A DNA stretch of 64,000 nucleotides from positions 124,001 to 188,000 of the forward strand of contig NZ_JBBHDV010000003.1 in the NCBI RefSeq assembly GCF_037478135.1, in the 5' to 3' direction. The translations under genes and the position numbers were made by a program. The notes beneath the pieces were generated by a model that saw only the letters and a program-made list of their open reading frames with translations, was not told the origin of the DNA and did not search any database. This DNA comes from Denitratimonas sp037478135. GTDB taxonomy: Bacteria > Pseudomonadota > Gammaproteobacteria > Xanthomonadales > Xanthomonadaceae. Each line of letters begins with the position of its first letter. Position 1 is the first letter of the stretch. Shown piece by piece: positions 63,233 through 64,000 of the stretch.

Positions 63233-64000
63233 GTGGCGCTGACCCAGGCACAACTTGAACAGCGGCTGGCGCGCGATCCGCTGCCGCCGGTGCTGCTGCT
63301 GGCCAGCGCCGAGCCGTTGCTGCTGCTGGAGACTTCCGACGCGGTGCGCCAGCGCGCGCGCGAACAGGGTTATGCCGAACGCACCGTGTTCGAGATCGAT
63401 AACAGCTTCGACTGGAGTGAGCTGACCGCCAGCCTCGCCAGTCTGTCGCTGTTCTCCTCGCGCCGGCTGATCGAAGTGCGTCTGCCGACCGGCAGGCCGG
63501 GCAAGCAGGGCGGCGAAAAGCTGGCCGCCTTCGCGCAGGATCCGGCGCCGGATACCGTGCTGCTGGTGCAGGCCGCGCAGTGGAGCCGGGCGCATGAAGT
63601 GGCCTGGGTCAAGGCGGTGGACCGGGACGGCTGGTTTGTGCCGATGTGGCCGCTGAAACCGAATGACATGCCGGGCTGGATCGGCCGGCGCCTGGCCGCG
63701 CGCGGCCTGCGTGCCGACAGTCAGGCCACCGCGCTGCTGGCCGAACGGATCGAAGGCAACCTGCTGGCCGCCGCGCAGGAGATCGACAAGCTGGCCCTGC
63801 TGTGTCCGGGCGCCACGCTGGACGCTGCCACGATGCAGGCGATGGTGGCCGACAGCGCACGCTATGACGTGTTTGGTCTGGTCGAGGCGGCGCTGGCCGG
63901 CGATGCCACCCACGCCCTGCGCATCCTGGCCGGGCTGCGTGGCGAGGGCACGCAGGTGCCGGCGTTGGTGCCGTGGATGTCTTCGCAATTGATGATCCTG
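63233..64000 (+). CDS. holA: DNA polymerase III subunit delta (3' end outside window)
   Basis: From GTG 63233 the frame is open to base 64000, giving 256 residues; the window ends before the stop. MALTQAQLEQRLARDPLPPVLLLASAEPLLLLETSDAVR and the later LAERIEGNLLAAAQEIDKLALLCPG, shown here in shortened form, are typical of HolA, the clamp-loader subunit that opens the beta clamp. An earlier GTG (63223) hits a stop soon. It starts 7 bases after lptE. Confidence 0.92.
   Translation, partial: MALTQAQLEQRLARDPLPPVLLLASAEPLLLLETSDAVRQRAREQGYAERTVFEIDNSFDWSELTASLASLSLFSSRRLIEVRLPTGRPGKQGGEKLAAFAQDPAPDTVLLVQAAQWSRAHEVAWVKAVDRDGWFVPMWPLKPNDMPGWIGRRLAARGLRADSQATALLAERIEGNLLAAAQEIDKLALLCPGATLDAATMQAMVADSARYDVFGLVEAALAGDATHALRILAGLRGEGTQVPALVPWMSSQLMIL

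Overview
The window is 64 kb of GC-rich chromosomal DNA from a gammaproteobacterium. Gene content and order (gcvR-bcp-phoH, dapA-bamC, folK-panB-panC, pgi, leuS-lptE-holA, potFGHI, a FabR/DesT-desaturase cluster, a fused rlmKL) point to the Xanthomonadales/Lysobacterales. No rRNA or species marker is present, so I do not name a genus. Most of the window is housekeeping sequence with little non-coding space. Both edges cut genes: the 3' part of a class A penicillin-binding protein on the left and the 5' part of holA on the right.

Layout. 1-9 kb: cell-wall genes, yoaA, tsaB, a hydrolase, and a minus-strand operon tesB / DUF2007-like / ECF sigma factor fused to a membrane domain. 8.5-9.2 kb: a HigBA-type toxin-antitoxin pair. 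9.5-13 kb: rlmKL and a methyltransferase, followed by a 253-bp MITE-like repeat. 13.3-17.4 kb: putrescine transporter potFGHI. 17.5-23.4 kb: a large secreted beta-helix protein divergent from a Ser/Thr kinase-TPR gene that overlaps an ECF sigma gene; this is the most system-like accessory locus. 23.5-30 kb: an outer-membrane protein, five tRNAs, tig-clpP-clpX and gltX. 30-35.6 kb: zur, a secreted aspartoacylase-family enzyme, a FabR/DesT repressor divergent from a desaturase electron-transfer pair, and a MerC-family protein. 35.7-40.7 kb: ribosomal protein THX (50 aa), hutI, yajC-secD-secF. 40.9-43.1 kb: a His-rich ZnuD-like TonB receptor with two identical Zur-box palindromes in front of it. 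43-47.4 kb: gcvR-bcp-phoH, dapA-bamC. 47.7-52.8 kb: a complete type III restriction-modification system, visibly less GC-rich in parts. 52.8-64 kb: fdxA, tRNA-Glu, pcnB, folK-panB-panC (no panD), pgi, leuS-GST-lptE-holA.

Connections. The window holds a regulator (zur) and a very likely target (znuD-like receptor) of zinc homeostasis, with a weaker possible site at the MerC gene. It also holds a repressor next to its probable desaturase targets. I see no CRISPR array, prophage, complete insertion sequence or replication origin.
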